A stretch of DNA of 64,000 nucleotides from Nocardiopsis listeri NBRC 13360. GTDB lineage: Bacteria > Actinomycetota > Actinomycetes > Streptosporangiales > Streptosporangiaceae. The notes under the pieces were generated by a model. It had not been told where the DNA came from and did no database searches. It was given only the letters and a program-made list of their open reading frames with translations. The position numbers and the translations under genes were made by a program. Within the stretch, counting starts at the first letter, position 1. Each line of letters starts with the position of its first letter. Below are positions 44,242-52,323 of this stretch, piece after piece. The stretch lies in assembly GCF_001570765.1 (NCBI RefSeq), contig NZ_BCSH01000020.1, positions 58,347 through 122,346 of the forward strand. The letters run 5' to 3'.

Positions 44242-44284
44242 GGGTCGGGGCCCGGTCTCGCAGGAGGAGACCGGGCCCCGACCC
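44242..44284. terminator. Strong bidirectional terminator
   Basis: A perfect 18-bp stem (44242-44259 with 44267-44284) with a 7-nt loop lies between the LPMO and GntR genes, both of which end here. It is the longest perfect hairpin noticed in the window. Confidence 0.85.
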
Positions 44285-44302
44285 ATGCCGGGTGCGGGCG
44301 CC

Positions 44303-45007
44303 TCAGCGTCCCCGGGGGCCTTGGCCGAGCAGGTGGATCAGGGCTCGGCGGGCCGAGTCCACGTGCTCCTCGGCGGCTCGGGCCAGTTCCTCGCTGGGCC
44401 CGCGACTCATCAGGCGCACCAGTTCATGGTGTTCGCCGACCAGCAGGTCGCGGTAGTGGGCCTGGTCGTATTCGATGCGGGTGAGCTGGATCAGGCGCAC
44501 CTGGGAGCGCACGCCGTGCCAGGCCTCGGTGAGACGGCTGTTGTCGGCGATGGCGTAGACACGGTCGTGGAAGGCCAGGTCCAGGGCGATCAGGGTCAGT
44601 CCGTCGACGTCGCCCTCCAAGGCCCGTCCCATGGCCTGGACCAGTGATTCGAGTTCGGCCAGGTGGGCGGGGGTCATGTGGGAGGCGGCGGTGAGGGTGG
44701 CCAACCGGTCCAGGGCGGCCCGCACGGTGTAGACCTCGTCGACGTCCTCCGGGCCCAGATCGATCACGCGGGCGCCGCGGTGCCACTCGCTGCGCACGAG
44801 CCCCTCGCGTTCGAGCATGGCCAGTCCCTCGCGCACCGACCCGCGGCTCACGTCCAGGGAGGCGGCCAGTTCGACCTCGCGTAGGGGAGAACCGGGGGAG
44901 ACCCGCCCGTCCAGGATGGACTCTCGGACGCGGTCGGCCGCTTCGTGGGCCAGGCCCCGCCTGCGGGCTCGTCGCATTCCGCCGTTATCGCCGTCGTCTC
45001 GTGCCAC
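44303..45007 (-). CDS. GntR-family regulator, FadR subfamily
   Basis: This 234-residue protein has an N-terminal winged HTH (RVRESILDGRVSPGSPLREVELAASLDVSRGSVREGLAMLEREGLV) read in segments, and a helical FCD sensor domain with the metal/ligand residues of the DxxxH...H...H type (DLAFHDRVY, GEHHELV, AAEEHVDSAR). GTG 45007 is preferred because a -10 TACACT lies 8 nt upstream; ATG 44977 is the alternative. The palindrome overlapping that -10 box suggests autorepression. The target is unknown; it may once have controlled the adjacent aldehyde dehydrogenase, now a pseudogene. Confidence 0.85.
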   Translation of the reverse strand: MARDDGDNGGMRRARRRGLAHEAADRVRESILDGRVSPGSPLREVELAASLDVSRGSVREGLAMLEREGLVRSEWHRGARVIDLGPEDVDEVYTVRAALDRLATLTAASHMTPAHLAELESLVQAMGRALEGDVDGLTLIALDLAFHDRVYAIADNSRLTEAWHGVRSQVRLIQLTRIEYDQAHYRDLLVGEHHELVRLMSRGPSEELARAAEEHVDSARRALIHLLGQGPRGR

Positions 45008-45016
45008 GTCGCAAAA

Positions 45017-45031
45017 GTGTACGGCGTACAC
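45017..45031. promoter_or_regulatory. Palindromic operator over -10 of gntR-type gene
   Basis: GTGTAC-GGC-GTACAC is a perfect 15-bp palindrome that includes the minus-strand -10 box TACACT (45016-45021). This is typical of a self-repressing GntR protein. Confidence 0.65.
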
Positions 45032-45136
45032 CGGCGCGGACAAGAATCCTTCGGGTCTCGGTACCGCTTCGATGTACAAATGTTGACATTGTGACAACAC
45101 AGGGTCGAATATGGGGCCCCGTACGGGGTTTCGACT

Positions 45137-45171
45137 CCGTGGTCCGGGTCCCGTCCTGACCCGGACCACGG
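45137..45171. terminator. Orphan terminator hairpin
   Basis: A perfect 14-bp stem (45137-45150 with 45158-45171) with a 7-nt loop. No intact gene ends next to it on either strand, so it may remain from a gene deleted between here and the ALDH pseudogene. Confidence 0.65.
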
Positions 45172-45420
45172 GCTCTCCGATTCTCTCAGGGTGCCCGGCC
45201 CTTCTTTACGCCCGTGCTCGTTCGCGGTGCCCTTTCCTCTCTCGCGTGGCCCTCGAAGGCGCTGCCCAGGCTCGGTCATCCGACCTTTTCGCTGTTCACG
45301 TATCTGAAATGTGCCTCGCGCACGCCTTGGCCCGGTGATCGGGATCACTTGCGTTCATCCTGAGAACATATGTTCGCAAAGCGCGCATCCGTGTGTCTCG
45401 TGCCCAGTGGGAGATCCCAT

Positions 45421-45909
45421 GCGCCCATCCCCGGCACTCGCGGTCGCCATCAGCGCGGGAGAACAGGGCGCCGACTTCGGTGGCGTGTTCGTCCTCGACG
45501 CCGGTGACGTCACCGGTGCCTCCTACCTCGAAGGCCCGACCGTGGTCGCCGACGGCGGCGACCCCGCCGAGGTCGACTTCGTCGAACCGCCCGCCGAACG
45601 CGCCGCCATCCTGCGCCGGGCCGGAGGCGTCCTCAACGCCAACGCCGAGGAGAACTCGTACTGGCAGAGCCACGAGGGCGGCGCCGCCCTGGCCTCCAGC
45701 CGCACGGCGAGATCCTGCGAGCCGCCAAACCGCGCCTGAGCTTCTCCCGACAGGTGCCCGTGGGCGTGGTCGGGGTCATCGCGCCCTTCGACGGGGTGGA
45801 CGACTCGGGTACGGGCTCGCGCTTCGGCGGCACCCGCGCCAACCTGGAGGCCTTCACCGAGACCCGGTGGGTGACCATGCAGACCGACCCCGCCCGCCAC
45901 CCCTTCTAG
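45421..45909 (+). pseudogene. Aldehyde dehydrogenase pseudogene (benzaldehyde/vanillin type)
   Basis: Three pieces of an ALDH are joined. ERAAILRRAGGVLNANAEE resembles the N-terminal helix. After a frameshift near 45690, GEILRAAKPRLSFSRQVPVGVVGVIAPF reads in another frame and then jumps directly to DDSGTGSRFGGTRANLEAFTETRW, the normal C-terminus of vanillin/benzaldehyde dehydrogenases. About 300 central residues, including the catalytic Glu and Cys, are gone. The far 5' part is hard to recognise, so the start is approximate. Confidence 0.8.
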
Positions 45910-45912
45910 GCG

Positions 45913-45956
45913 AGTGGGTCGTTTCCGCGCCCGTCCGGGAACGGAAACGACCCACT
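45913..45956. terminator. Bidirectional terminator
   Basis: A perfect 15-bp stem (45913-45927 with 45942-45956) starts 4 nt past the pseudogene stop and touches the stop of the convergent tetR gene. Confidence 0.75.
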
Positions 45957-46533
45957 ACCCGCGGATCCCGTCGAGGAGGAGGCCGGTGCGGCGGTCGTAC
46001 GCGTCCCGGGACGGGCGGACGCCGTGCTTGAGAGCGAGCGCGTTGTCGACGATGAGCGCGTGGAGATCATCCGTGGTGAACCCGGGCCGCAGGGTTCCAC
46101 AGGCGTGACCGGCCGCGACGAGTTCGTCGTTGATCTCTCCCGCTGCCCGACAAATGTCCATGAGCTGCTGTGAGTGGGGGTACTCCTGCAACAGGACGTC
46201 GTTGGCGGTGGGTTGGCGGTACTGGAGGTCGCGGATCGCGGTGAGGTAGTACGCGACCCGTTCTCCAGCTCCTTCCAGGGAGCGCGCGTGGTCGATGACG
46301 GCGTGGAGCTCGTTCGCGACGACCTCTTCGATGACGGCTTCGATGAGTCCGACCCGGCCACCGAACCGATTGAAGATCGTGGCCTTGCTCACCCCCGCCG
46401 CCCTGGCCACCTCTTCCAATGGCACGGTCAGCCCTTGCCCCTGGAAGGCGTCGATCGCGGCACGGCGGATCTGCTCCGCGTTGCGCCGGGCGTCGGCGCG
46501 CAGCCGAGGCTTGGGGGGTGTCCCACCCGTCAT
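45955..46533 (-). CDS. TetR family regulator of the adjacent NmrA-type gene
   Basis: This 192-residue protein has the HTH IRRAAIDAFQGQGLTVPLEEVARAAGVSKATIFNRFGGRVGLIEAV and a C-terminal helical domain typical of the TetR group controlling SDR or efflux genes. ATG 46533 is preferred over GTG 46542, though spacing from AGGAG is tight for either. It diverges from the reductase, with two matching operators in the 160-nt gap and its own possible -10 TATGGT (46561-46566) beside the first operator. Confidence 0.85.
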   Translation of the reverse strand: MTGGTPPKPRLRADARRNAEQIRRAAIDAFQGQGLTVPLEEVARAAGVSKATIFNRFGGRVGLIEAVIEEVVANELHAVIDHARSLEGAGERVAYYLTAIRDLQYRQPTANDVLLQEYPHSQQLMDICRAAGEINDELVAAGHACGTLRPGFTTDDLHALIVDNALALKHGVRPSRDAYDRRTGLLLDGIRG

Positions 46534-46567
46534 GCTCCTCACCGTCCCTCGCTACCGCCACCATAAC

Positions 46568-46630
46568 TTGACTCGTGGGGTCAGGTTATCTACCGTCGAC
46601 GACGGAAGCGAAATTGACCCCACTGGTCAA
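46568..46630. promoter_or_regulatory. Promoter with twin TetR operators
   Basis: The motif TTGAC-N7-GTCAR occurs twice: 46568-46584 and 46614-46630 (TTGACCCCACTGGTCAA). The first overlaps -35 TTGACT (46568-46573), which is exactly 17 nt from -10 TACCGT (46591-46596) reading toward the reductase. The arrangement allows repression of both divergent genes. Confidence 0.65.
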
Positions 46631-46693
46631 CTTGTGCGACGGCGTGCCGCAGGGACGCCCACCAGTGCGGGCACGCAGGGAAGGTCCGCGAAC

Positions 46694-47551
46694 ATGATCG
46701 TCGTCACCGGTGCCACCGGCTCCCTCAACGGGGCCACCGTCGAGCACCTCCTCAAGCGCCTGCCGGCCGATCGGATCGGCGTCAGCGTGCGCGACGTCGC
46801 CAGGGCGCGGCACTTCGCGGACCGCGGCGTGCGCGTACGACAGGCCGCTTACGATGACCCGGCCGCACTGCGCCACTCCTTCGCCGGCGCCGACCAGGTG
46901 CTCCTGGTCTCCGGCAACGACCCGACGGCCGACATGGTGGGCCTGCACCGCAACGCGATCGAGGCGGCGGTCGCGGCCGGCGCCCACAGGATCCTGTACA
47001 CGAGCCAACAGGGCGCCGCGACCGAGGGCCCCTACCCCCCGGCGGCCGTCCACGCCGCCACCGAGGAGATCCTCGCCGATTCGGGGGTCGCATGGACCTC
47101 CTTGCGCTACGGCTTCTTCGCGCACGACTTCGAACCCATGCTCGGACCCTGGCGACGCACCGGGACGATCGCCGCCCCGGCCGACGGGCCCGTCCCATGG
47201 ACCGCCCCCGCCGACCTGTCCGAGGCTGCGGCGGTCGTTCTCTCCGGTGACCGCTCCTTCGACGGAGCCATCACCCTGATCTCCGGTGAGGCCGTCACCC
47301 TCGACGACTTCGCCGCTCACGTCTCCCGGCTCAGTGGCCGCACCATCGAACGCGTCGTCGTGGACGACGAACAGTGGGTCGCCGGTCAGGTAGCGAAAGG
47401 TGTTCCGGAGCAGGCGGCCCGCTTCACGCTCACCATGTTCCGCGCGACCCGCGAGGGTTACTTCGCCGAACAGGATCCCCTGTTGGCCGAACTCCTCGGT
47501 CGTGAACCCCGAGGCGTCGCCGGCCGACTCGCCGAGCACATCGCCCTCTGA
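46694..47551 (+). CDS. NmrA-type NAD(P)H quinone/azo oxidoreductase
   Basis: This 285-residue atypical SDR has MIVVTGATGSLNGATVEHLL as dinucleotide fold, the strand QVLLVSGND, ILYTSQQGA and LRYGFFAHDFEPML in the active-site region. It resembles QorB-like NADPH:quinone oxidoreductases. ATG 46694 has GGGAAGG upstream. Control by the divergent TetR through the twin operators is likely, as in stress-inducible quinone reductases. Confidence 0.82.
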   Translation: MIVVTGATGSLNGATVEHLLKRLPADRIGVSVRDVARARHFADRGVRVRQAAYDDPAALRHSFAGADQVLLVSGNDPTADMVGLHRNAIEAAVAAGAHRILYTSQQGAATEGPYPPAAVHAATEEILADSGVAWTSLRYGFFAHDFEPMLGPWRRTGTIAAPADGPVPWTAPADLSEAAAVVLSGDRSFDGAITLISGEAVTLDDFAAHVSRLSGRTIERVVVDDEQWVAGQVAKGVPEQAARFTLTMFRATREGYFAEQDPLLAELLGREPRGVAGRLAEHIAL

Positions 47552-47590
47552 AGGGCTCGGGCGACCGATCGAGGGCGAGTGCCACGGGAT

Positions 47591-48073
47591 TCATCGCCGC
47601 GAAGACTCCTCCCGAGGAGACCATTGCGGCCGATGGTCGGGGTGGTCGGAGAACGGAAGGGCGAGCAGGGGAAGAACGACTTCCTCGTACTCGCGGAGCA
47701 GAGCCTCCCCTTCCGGATGCTCGACCAGGTCGGCGTGGAGCAGTTCGTACCGTTCGATGAGGCGCCTGGTGGACTCCAACCTCCTCAGGGCATGCGCGGG
47801 GTCGTTCCGGACGATGTGCTCCGAGCGCGCTCGCTCTCCTGGCCCGCCTTCGCCGGAGGTCGGCGCCACGGTCTCGCCGTCGGCGGACTCCACACGGCCC
47901 GACCGGGCCGACCACGTCCGCGCGGCGGAGGAGGCTCCGGCGGCGAGCGCGCCCCGCCAGTGTTCGTCCATCCGCGCCCGTAGGAACGAGACCAAAGCGT
48001 CCAACGAATCCCCTTGCTCGTCTCGGTGTTCCCCGACGTTTCCGACCGTCGAGGGGACACCGGCCCGGACCAT
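47591..48073 (-). CDS. DUF6221-family protein
   Basis: This 160-residue protein matches the actinobacterial DUF6221 pattern: LVSFLRARMDEHW near the N-terminus, HIVRNDPAHALRRLESTRRLIERY in the middle and LLALPFSDHPDHRPQWSP at the end. Function is unknown. ATG 48073 is supported by a TAGGGT -10 box 9 nt upstream (48083-48088), inside the last codons of the upstream gene; the usual family start would be near 48004. It is probably cytoplasmic. Confidence 0.7.
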   Translation of the reverse strand: MVRAGVPSTVGNVGEHRDEQGDSLDALVSFLRARMDEHWRGALAAGASSAARTWSARSGRVESADGETVAPTSGEGGPGERARSEHIVRNDPAHALRRLESTRRLIERYELLHADLVEHPEGEALLREYEEVVLPLLALPFSDHPDHRPQWSPREESSRR

Positions 48074-48085
48074 CCCTGGAAAACC

Positions 48086-49192
48086 CTACAGCGGGTTTTC
48101 GGAGTCACTTCGATCGGATGTGGGGTCGAGGGTTGGTTCCGTCGCCCCGGGCTCGGGTCCGGGGCGAGCGGTTCGCCCAACACGCTCCCCGCTCGACCTC
48201 ACGGCCAGGGCCACCGCGCCCATCACCGTCAGCACGACCACGAGCCCGCCCCAGACCATGGGCTGGGTGATGAGCATGTCGCCGGACTCCTGCCCTGGCG
48301 TCCTTCCACCGTCCCGGCCGGTGACCGTGACCAACAGGACGATGACCACACCGGCCGCCGCCAGCAGCCGACCGCCCAGCCGCAGCAGGGGACCGGCGCC
48401 ACCGCCGAGTTCGGCGCGGGTGAGTCTCTCCTCGTGTCGTAGCGGTGTCAGCAGCCGTGCCAGGAACAGCAGGGCCACCGGGAGCTGCAACCCCCACACG
48501 ATGGTGCGGAACCAGCCGTCGAACCACACGTTGGTGCCGTACAACAGGGTGTGCCACGCGCTCAGGACGTAGACCAGGATGACGAACCGGTGCAGTACCC
48601 GCCACAGGCGCGAACCCGTCCACGCCCGAACGTAGAACGACAGCCCCAAGGGAATCGCCAGGTAGAGGGCGATCAGGCCGAGGAGGATGGCGACCTGGCC
48701 GGTGCCGGTGGCGTATCCGCCGGGGACGAAGACGTCGACGAAGGCCGACCACACCAGCCGTGCCGGTGACAGTCCGTCCTCGTTCTGGCGGAGCAGCTCC
48801 AGGAAGAACGCCAGGGCGTGGGCGAACATCAGCCCGATGGTGGTGATGCTGGTGACCCGGTGCCAGTGCTCCAGACGGGCGTGGGAGACCGGCGACCAGG
48901 ACACCGGTCGGGTCGAGCGCAGCAGTCCGAGCATGACGGTGATCCACGCCCACAGCATCGCCGACCAGCCGAAGGCCTGGCACGCCCAGTACAGCCAGTA
49001 CATCCGAGCGTCGGCCAGGTGCGGCATGACCTCCAGGGTCGCCGAGGTGCCGTCGTCGATGCGCTGATACAGGACCACGAAGATCACCGCGGTCACCACC
49101 AGGGCGGCGGTGGAGTCGAAGAGCAGGTTGCGCAGGTCTGCGCGCAGTGTTCGGCGGTCGAGCCGGGGCCGGGGTCTGGCGGGGGAGGACAT
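48086..49192 (-). CDS. Ferric-reductase-like haem membrane protein
   Basis: This 368-residue protein has about 8 hydrophobic segments. Helices carrying ARLEHWHRVTSITTIGLMFAHALAFF and RVLHRFVILVYVLSAWHTLLYG (each read in parts) show the paired histidines, about 13 residues apart, that bind haem in the ferric-reductase/YedZ transmembrane domain. There is no FAD/NAD module; the C-terminus is two further helices and a hydrophilic tail. It likely moves electrons across the membrane together with another protein. ATG 49192 has GGAG 7 nt upstream. Confidence 0.78.
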   Translation of the reverse strand: MSSPARPRPRLDRRTLRADLRNLLFDSTAALVVTAVIFVVLYQRIDDGTSATLEVMPHLADARMYWLYWACQAFGWSAMLWAWITVMLGLLRSTRPVSWSPVSHARLEHWHRVTSITTIGLMFAHALAFFLELLRQNEDGLSPARLVWSAFVDVFVPGGYATGTGQVAILLGLIALYLAIPLGLSFYVRAWTGSRLWRVLHRFVILVYVLSAWHTLLYGTNVWFDGWFRTIVWGLQLPVALLFLARLLTPLRHEERLTRAELGGGAGPLLRLGGRLLAAAGVVIVLLVTVTGRDGGRTPGQESGDMLITQPMVWGGLVVVLTVMGAVALAVRSSGERVGRTARPGPEPGATEPTLDPTSDRSDSENPL

Positions 49193-49364
49193 GGTGGCTC
49201 CAGGTGAGGGGTGGGCGACCGGTTCCGAGGCCGAGGGGAGGCCGGGGAGGGAACACGGACCGAAATGGCACGCTAGCGGAAAGTCGGCGCCGGGCCCAGG
49301 CCTGTTGAACGCTCAATCATTATTGGGAGGGCGGGATGGCCTCTGTGAACTGGGAAAATTCCAT

Positions 49365-49394
49365 GCAAGCGCTTACCGCAAAGAAAGCGCTTGC
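49365..49394. repeat. Double palindrome: cre-like sites or terminator
   Basis: GCAAGCGCTT (49365-49374) and AAGCGCTTGC (49385-49394) form a 10-bp inverted repeat with 10-nt spacer, and each arm contains the palindrome AAGCGCTT. It follows the FG-GAP gene stop by 20 nt and precedes the membrane-protein gene by 170 nt. It can be read as a terminator or as paired LacI-family operators. Confidence 0.5.
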
Positions 49395-49414
49395 CAGGCC
49401 TTGGCGTGTGTCCA

Positions 49415-50200
49415 CTACTCGTCGGAGCAGACCTCGAAGTCGCCCCATCCCCGCTCGGTGCCCTGCCAACTCGAACGGTCGTGGGAATCGACGGACTCCC
49501 CGTCCACGGTGACACCGTCATCCCGGTAGTGACCGACATGATGGTCGACCGCGCCGTCGCCCTCGGTCTGGAACACCTGCAACTCGGCTCTGCCATCACC
49601 ATCCGGGTCAGCGGCCCGTACCCCGTACACGAACCCCTTGAAATCGATGCGAAGGGGGCCGACCCTCTCACTGGTCAGATCCTGGGCCAGCGGCCCGAAA
49701 TGCACTTCGTGCACCGGCATGTCCTCCACCGGGTCGTCGCCCAGGTGCGGCGCCGCGAAGAACAACGCCAGGTCCACGTAGCCGTCACCATCGAAGTCCC
49801 CGAGGGTGCCCCGCGCCTCCCGCTCCGGATCCTCCGAACCCGCGTAACCCAGCCTGGCCAAGGCGTCGTCGAGATCGGCCTCCCACGAGTCCCCGCCGCC
49901 CTCGACGGTGATCACGCCCTCCCGATCCGGGTCGCGCACCTCGTCCAGGTGCCCGTCGCCGTTCACGTCGGCGTGCAGCACCGTGCCCTCGGAGTTGGCG
50001 CACACCGGCAGCGGGCCGTGGTCACCGGGTCCCGGCGCGGCGGGGCCGGGTTCGATTCGCTCCGACGAAGACGTGAGCCAGGTGAACCCGGCGATGATGA
50101 GCAACCCGAACCCGGCCACGGCGGCGATGCCGAGGAAAAGTGGGCGTCTTTGCGGTGGCGGAGGGAGTGCGCCGGTTCCGGGTGGAAGAGGACTCGACAT
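49415..50200 (-). CDS. Membrane-anchored FG-GAP/VCBS-repeat protein
   Basis: This 261-residue protein has a Pro-rich N-tail and one transmembrane helix (PLFLGIAAVAGFGLLIIAGF, about residues 20-40). The outer part has three calcium-binding-like D-x-D/N-G-D-G loops: ADVNGDGHLDEVRD, GDFDGDGYVDLALF and ADPDGDGRAELQVF, as in integrin-like FG-GAP folds. Function unknown. ATG 50200 is set by TACGGT 6 nt upstream and a TTGAGT -35 at 18-nt spacing; a longer open frame upstream is unsupported. Confidence 0.75.
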   Translation of the reverse strand: MSSPLPPGTGALPPPPQRRPLFLGIAAVAGFGLLIIAGFTWLTSSSERIEPGPAAPGPGDHGPLPVCANSEGTVLHADVNGDGHLDEVRDPDREGVITVEGGGDSWEADLDDALARLGYAGSEDPEREARGTLGDFDGDGYVDLALFFAAPHLGDDPVEDMPVHEVHFGPLAQDLTSERVGPLRIDFKGFVYGVRAADPDGDGRAELQVFQTEGDGAVDHHVGHYRDDGVTVDGESVDSHDRSSWQGTERGWGDFEVCSDE

Positions 50201-50206
50201 TTCGAC

Positions 50207-50212
50207 ACCGTA
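50207..50212 (-). promoter_or_regulatory. -10 box TACGGT, leaderless FG-GAP gene
   Basis: Minus-strand TACGGT is 6 nt before ATG 50200, with TTGAGT 18 nt farther upstream. Confidence 0.5.
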
Positions 50213-50310
50213 GACGGGCGTGAGGACTCGACTCAACCCATGGCACCCCCGGTGGGCGCCCGACGTCCGAAAGCGCTCCTCCCGGCACTCCGACACCACA
50301 CGGCCGACCG

Positions 50311-50316
50311 TACGAT
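50311..50316 (+). promoter_or_regulatory. -10 box TACGAT, leaderless DUF817 gene
   Basis: TACGAT is 7 nt before ATG 50324 and no Shine-Dalgarno is present. Confidence 0.55.
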
Positions 50317-50323
50317 CGAGCGC

Positions 50324-51220
50324 ATGGCCAACGAACACCACCACTCCTTCACCTCCCTCGAACGGCGCCTGGACACCTGGGCGAACGGGCGTTTGGAAGC
50401 CCTCCAAGGGCGCGTGGGCGGGGGAGCGCTGGAGTTCGTCGTCTTCACCGTCAAACAGGCCTGGGCGTGCGTCTTCGGCGCCGCCATGCTCGCCCTGCTG
50501 GTCGCCACCCACCTGTGGTATCCCGAAGGCGTCGCGCTCTCGCGCAGCGATGCCCTGGTCATCGGAGCGGTCGCCATCCAGGCGCTCATGCTGCTCCTGC
50601 GCCTGGAGAGCGGACGAGAACTCTGGGTGATCGTGCTGTTCCATCTGGTCGGCACGGTCATGGAGATCTTCAAGACGTCCGTGGGCTCCTGGGAGTACGG
50701 CGGCGACGGGCTGCTGTGGATCGGCGGGGTACCGTTGTACACCGGGTTCATGTACGCCGCCGTGGGCTCGTACATGGTGCGCGTGTTCCGCCTGTTCGAC
50801 CTGCGCTTCGACCACTACCCGCCACGTTGGGCCACCGCCCTTCTCGGCCTGGCGATCTACCTCAACTTCTTCGGCCACCACTACCTGTTCGACGCCCGCT
50901 GGGTACTGCTGGTCCTCATCGTACTCCTGTACGCCCGCTGTACCATGCACTTTCGCAATCACCGATCCCGACCCTGGCGTCGCATGCCCATCCTGGCCGC
51001 GTTCGGCGGCGTGGCCTTCTTCATTTGGGTCGCCGAGAACATCGCCACCGCCGCCGGATCCTGGATCTACCCCCACCAGGCCGACGGCTGGCAGATGGTC
51101 TCCCCTGCCAAACTGGTCGCCTGGCTGCTGCTGATGATCATCTCCGTGGTGCTGGTGAGCTTCGTCTACCGCCCCCGCCCCCTGCACACCCCACCGCAGG
51201 ACCACGAACTCACCCGGTGA
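50324..51220 (+). CDS. DUF817 integral membrane protein
   Basis: This 298-residue protein has 7-8 transmembrane helices. The conserved features of DUF817 are present: FVVFTVKQAWACVFGAAML, LFHLVGTVMEIFKTSVGSWEY, GGVPLYTGFMYAAVGSYM and FFIWVAENIATAAGSWIYPHQ. The carotenoid-like or lipid-related role sometimes suggested is unproven, so the function is unknown. The start is leaderless. It is divergent from the FG-GAP gene by 123 nt. Confidence 0.83.
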   Translation: MANEHHHSFTSLERRLDTWANGRLEALQGRVGGGALEFVVFTVKQAWACVFGAAMLALLVATHLWYPEGVALSRSDALVIGAVAIQALMLLLRLESGRELWVIVLFHLVGTVMEIFKTSVGSWEYGGDGLLWIGGVPLYTGFMYAAVGSYMVRVFRLFDLRFDHYPPRWATALLGLAIYLNFFGHHYLFDARWVLLVLIVLLYARCTMHFRNHRSRPWRRMPILAAFGGVAFFIWVAENIATAAGSWIYPHQADGWQMVSPAKLVAWLLLMIISVVLVSFVYRPRPLHTPPQDHELTR

Positions 51221-51240
51221 GGCCCGGAAGGACCTCAGGC

Positions 51241-51341
51241 CCCACCCGGCACACGTACTCGCGGAACAACGCCACCGCGGGGGCTCGTAACCACCGCCCG
51301 AACCCGCACGCGGCCACACGATGTCCACCGGATGCTCCGGC
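51241..51341 (-). pseudogene. 3' fragment of a LysR gene, copy of 54506-54607
   Basis: About 100 nt are nearly identical, in the same orientation, to the C-terminal coding end of the intact LysR gene at 54475-55407. Both copies encode IVWPR.GSGGGYEPP. The fragment has one G fewer in the G-run near 51281, shifting its frame, and no upstream LysR sequence. It is a relic of a second LysR gene or a partial duplication. Confidence 0.8.
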
Positions 51342-51459
51342 TCGCCGTCACTTCCAGGAAGCCGCCGCCACACCCGCGTTGGCGGTCCGGTGAACCCGGC
51401 GCCCACGATCCGTCTGGGCGGATGGTCACGACTGGCCCCGGCCTCCTTCGATCACCGCC

Positions 51460-52254
51460 TCATGCGGAGATACCGCCGTCGCTGTTGAGGAGTTGGCCGT
51501 TGATCCAGCCGCCCTCGGCGGAACAGAGGAAGTCCACCAAGTGCGCGGTGTCGCGCGGGGTGCCCAGGCGCCCCAGGGGTGTGTGCTCGGTGCAGTGCGC
51601 ACGCACCTGATCCGGCATCCACCCGGTGTCCACCGGGCCCGGGTTGATGACGTTGGCGGTCACCCCCAGATGGGACAGTTCGCGCGCGGCGGCCAGCACG
51701 ATGCGGTCCATTGCCCCCTTCCCGGCACCATAGGGCAGGTTGTGCACCACGTGGTCACTGGTCAGAGCGATGATGCGCCCGCTGCCGTACTCCGCGCCAA
51801 AACGCAGGGCGAACTCGCGCACCAACAGCCACGTGGCGCGCACGTTCACCGCGAAGTGTCGATTGAAGCTGTCCACGGTGGTGTCGAGCAGTCCGGAGTC
51901 CACCGACTCGCAGTGGCTCAGCACCAGTGCCTGGACGGCTCCCAATCGCCGCTCGACCTCGTCGAAGACCCTGGCCGGGGCGTCGGTGTCGGTCAGATCG
52001 GCCTCCACCGCCACGGTGTCGGCGCCGCGCGCGGCCAGGTCGGCTTCGATGGTCTCCTGGGCCCCGGCCTCCACGCCCCAGCTCATGCGCCGGTCGTAGG
52101 GCGTCCACTGGGTGCGGGCCACGTCCCACCCGGACTCGGCCAACCGGCGGGCGATCGCGGCCCCGATTCCGACACTGCGGCCGACCCCGGTGACCAACGC
52201 GACGGGGCGTGTTCGGGAGGTGGGCGGGCGGAAGGGGTTCTGTTCGTGGTCCAT
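51460..52254 (-). CDS. Short-chain dehydrogenase/reductase (FabG-like)
   Basis: This 264-residue classical SDR has VALVTGVGRSVGIGAAIARRLAE as cofactor motif, HFAVNVRATWLL, active-site Tyr and Lys in LPYGAGKGAMDRIV, and VINPGPVDTGWM. In the catalytic Ser strand IIALTSDHVVHN the Ser is kept. It uses NAD(P)H to reduce a keto group; substrate unknown. The long insertion after strand 2 (TQWTPYDRRMSWGVEAGAQ) is typical of a subgroup annotated as 3-oxoacyl-ACP reductase. It lies 69 nt downstream of the SulP gene stop's far end on the opposite reading direction of flow, so not clearly in one operon. Confidence 0.83.
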   Translation of the reverse strand: MDHEQNPFRPPTSRTRPVALVTGVGRSVGIGAAIARRLAESGWDVARTQWTPYDRRMSWGVEAGAQETIEADLAARGADTVAVEADLTDTDAPARVFDEVERRLGAVQALVLSHCESVDSGLLDTTVDSFNRHFAVNVRATWLLVREFALRFGAEYGSGRIIALTSDHVVHNLPYGAGKGAMDRIVLAAARELSHLGVTANVINPGPVDTGWMPDQVRAHCTEHTPLGRLGTPRDTAHLVDFLCSAEGGWINGQLLNSDGGISA

Positions 52255-52323
52255 GGCGCCCCATACTCGCCACCGAACACACCCCGCACAACGGGTTTTC
52301 CCGTCCGCCCGGAGCGTAGGGGG

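Larger units (their letters stand above)
45008..45420. other. Intergenic region between gntR-type gene and ALDH pseudogene
   Basis: This 413-nt region holds the GntR operator and an orphan terminator (separate entries). It also contains TTGTGACAA near 45089-45097. No gene is supported. Confidence 0.4.

Noticed and set aside
49415..51406. A 663-codon minus-strand frame joining the FG-GAP gene to sequence opposite DUF817.
   Set aside because: The DUF817 gene on the plus strand is well supported, and a promoter for the FG-GAP gene lies at 50207. The extension only happens to contain the LysR fragment.
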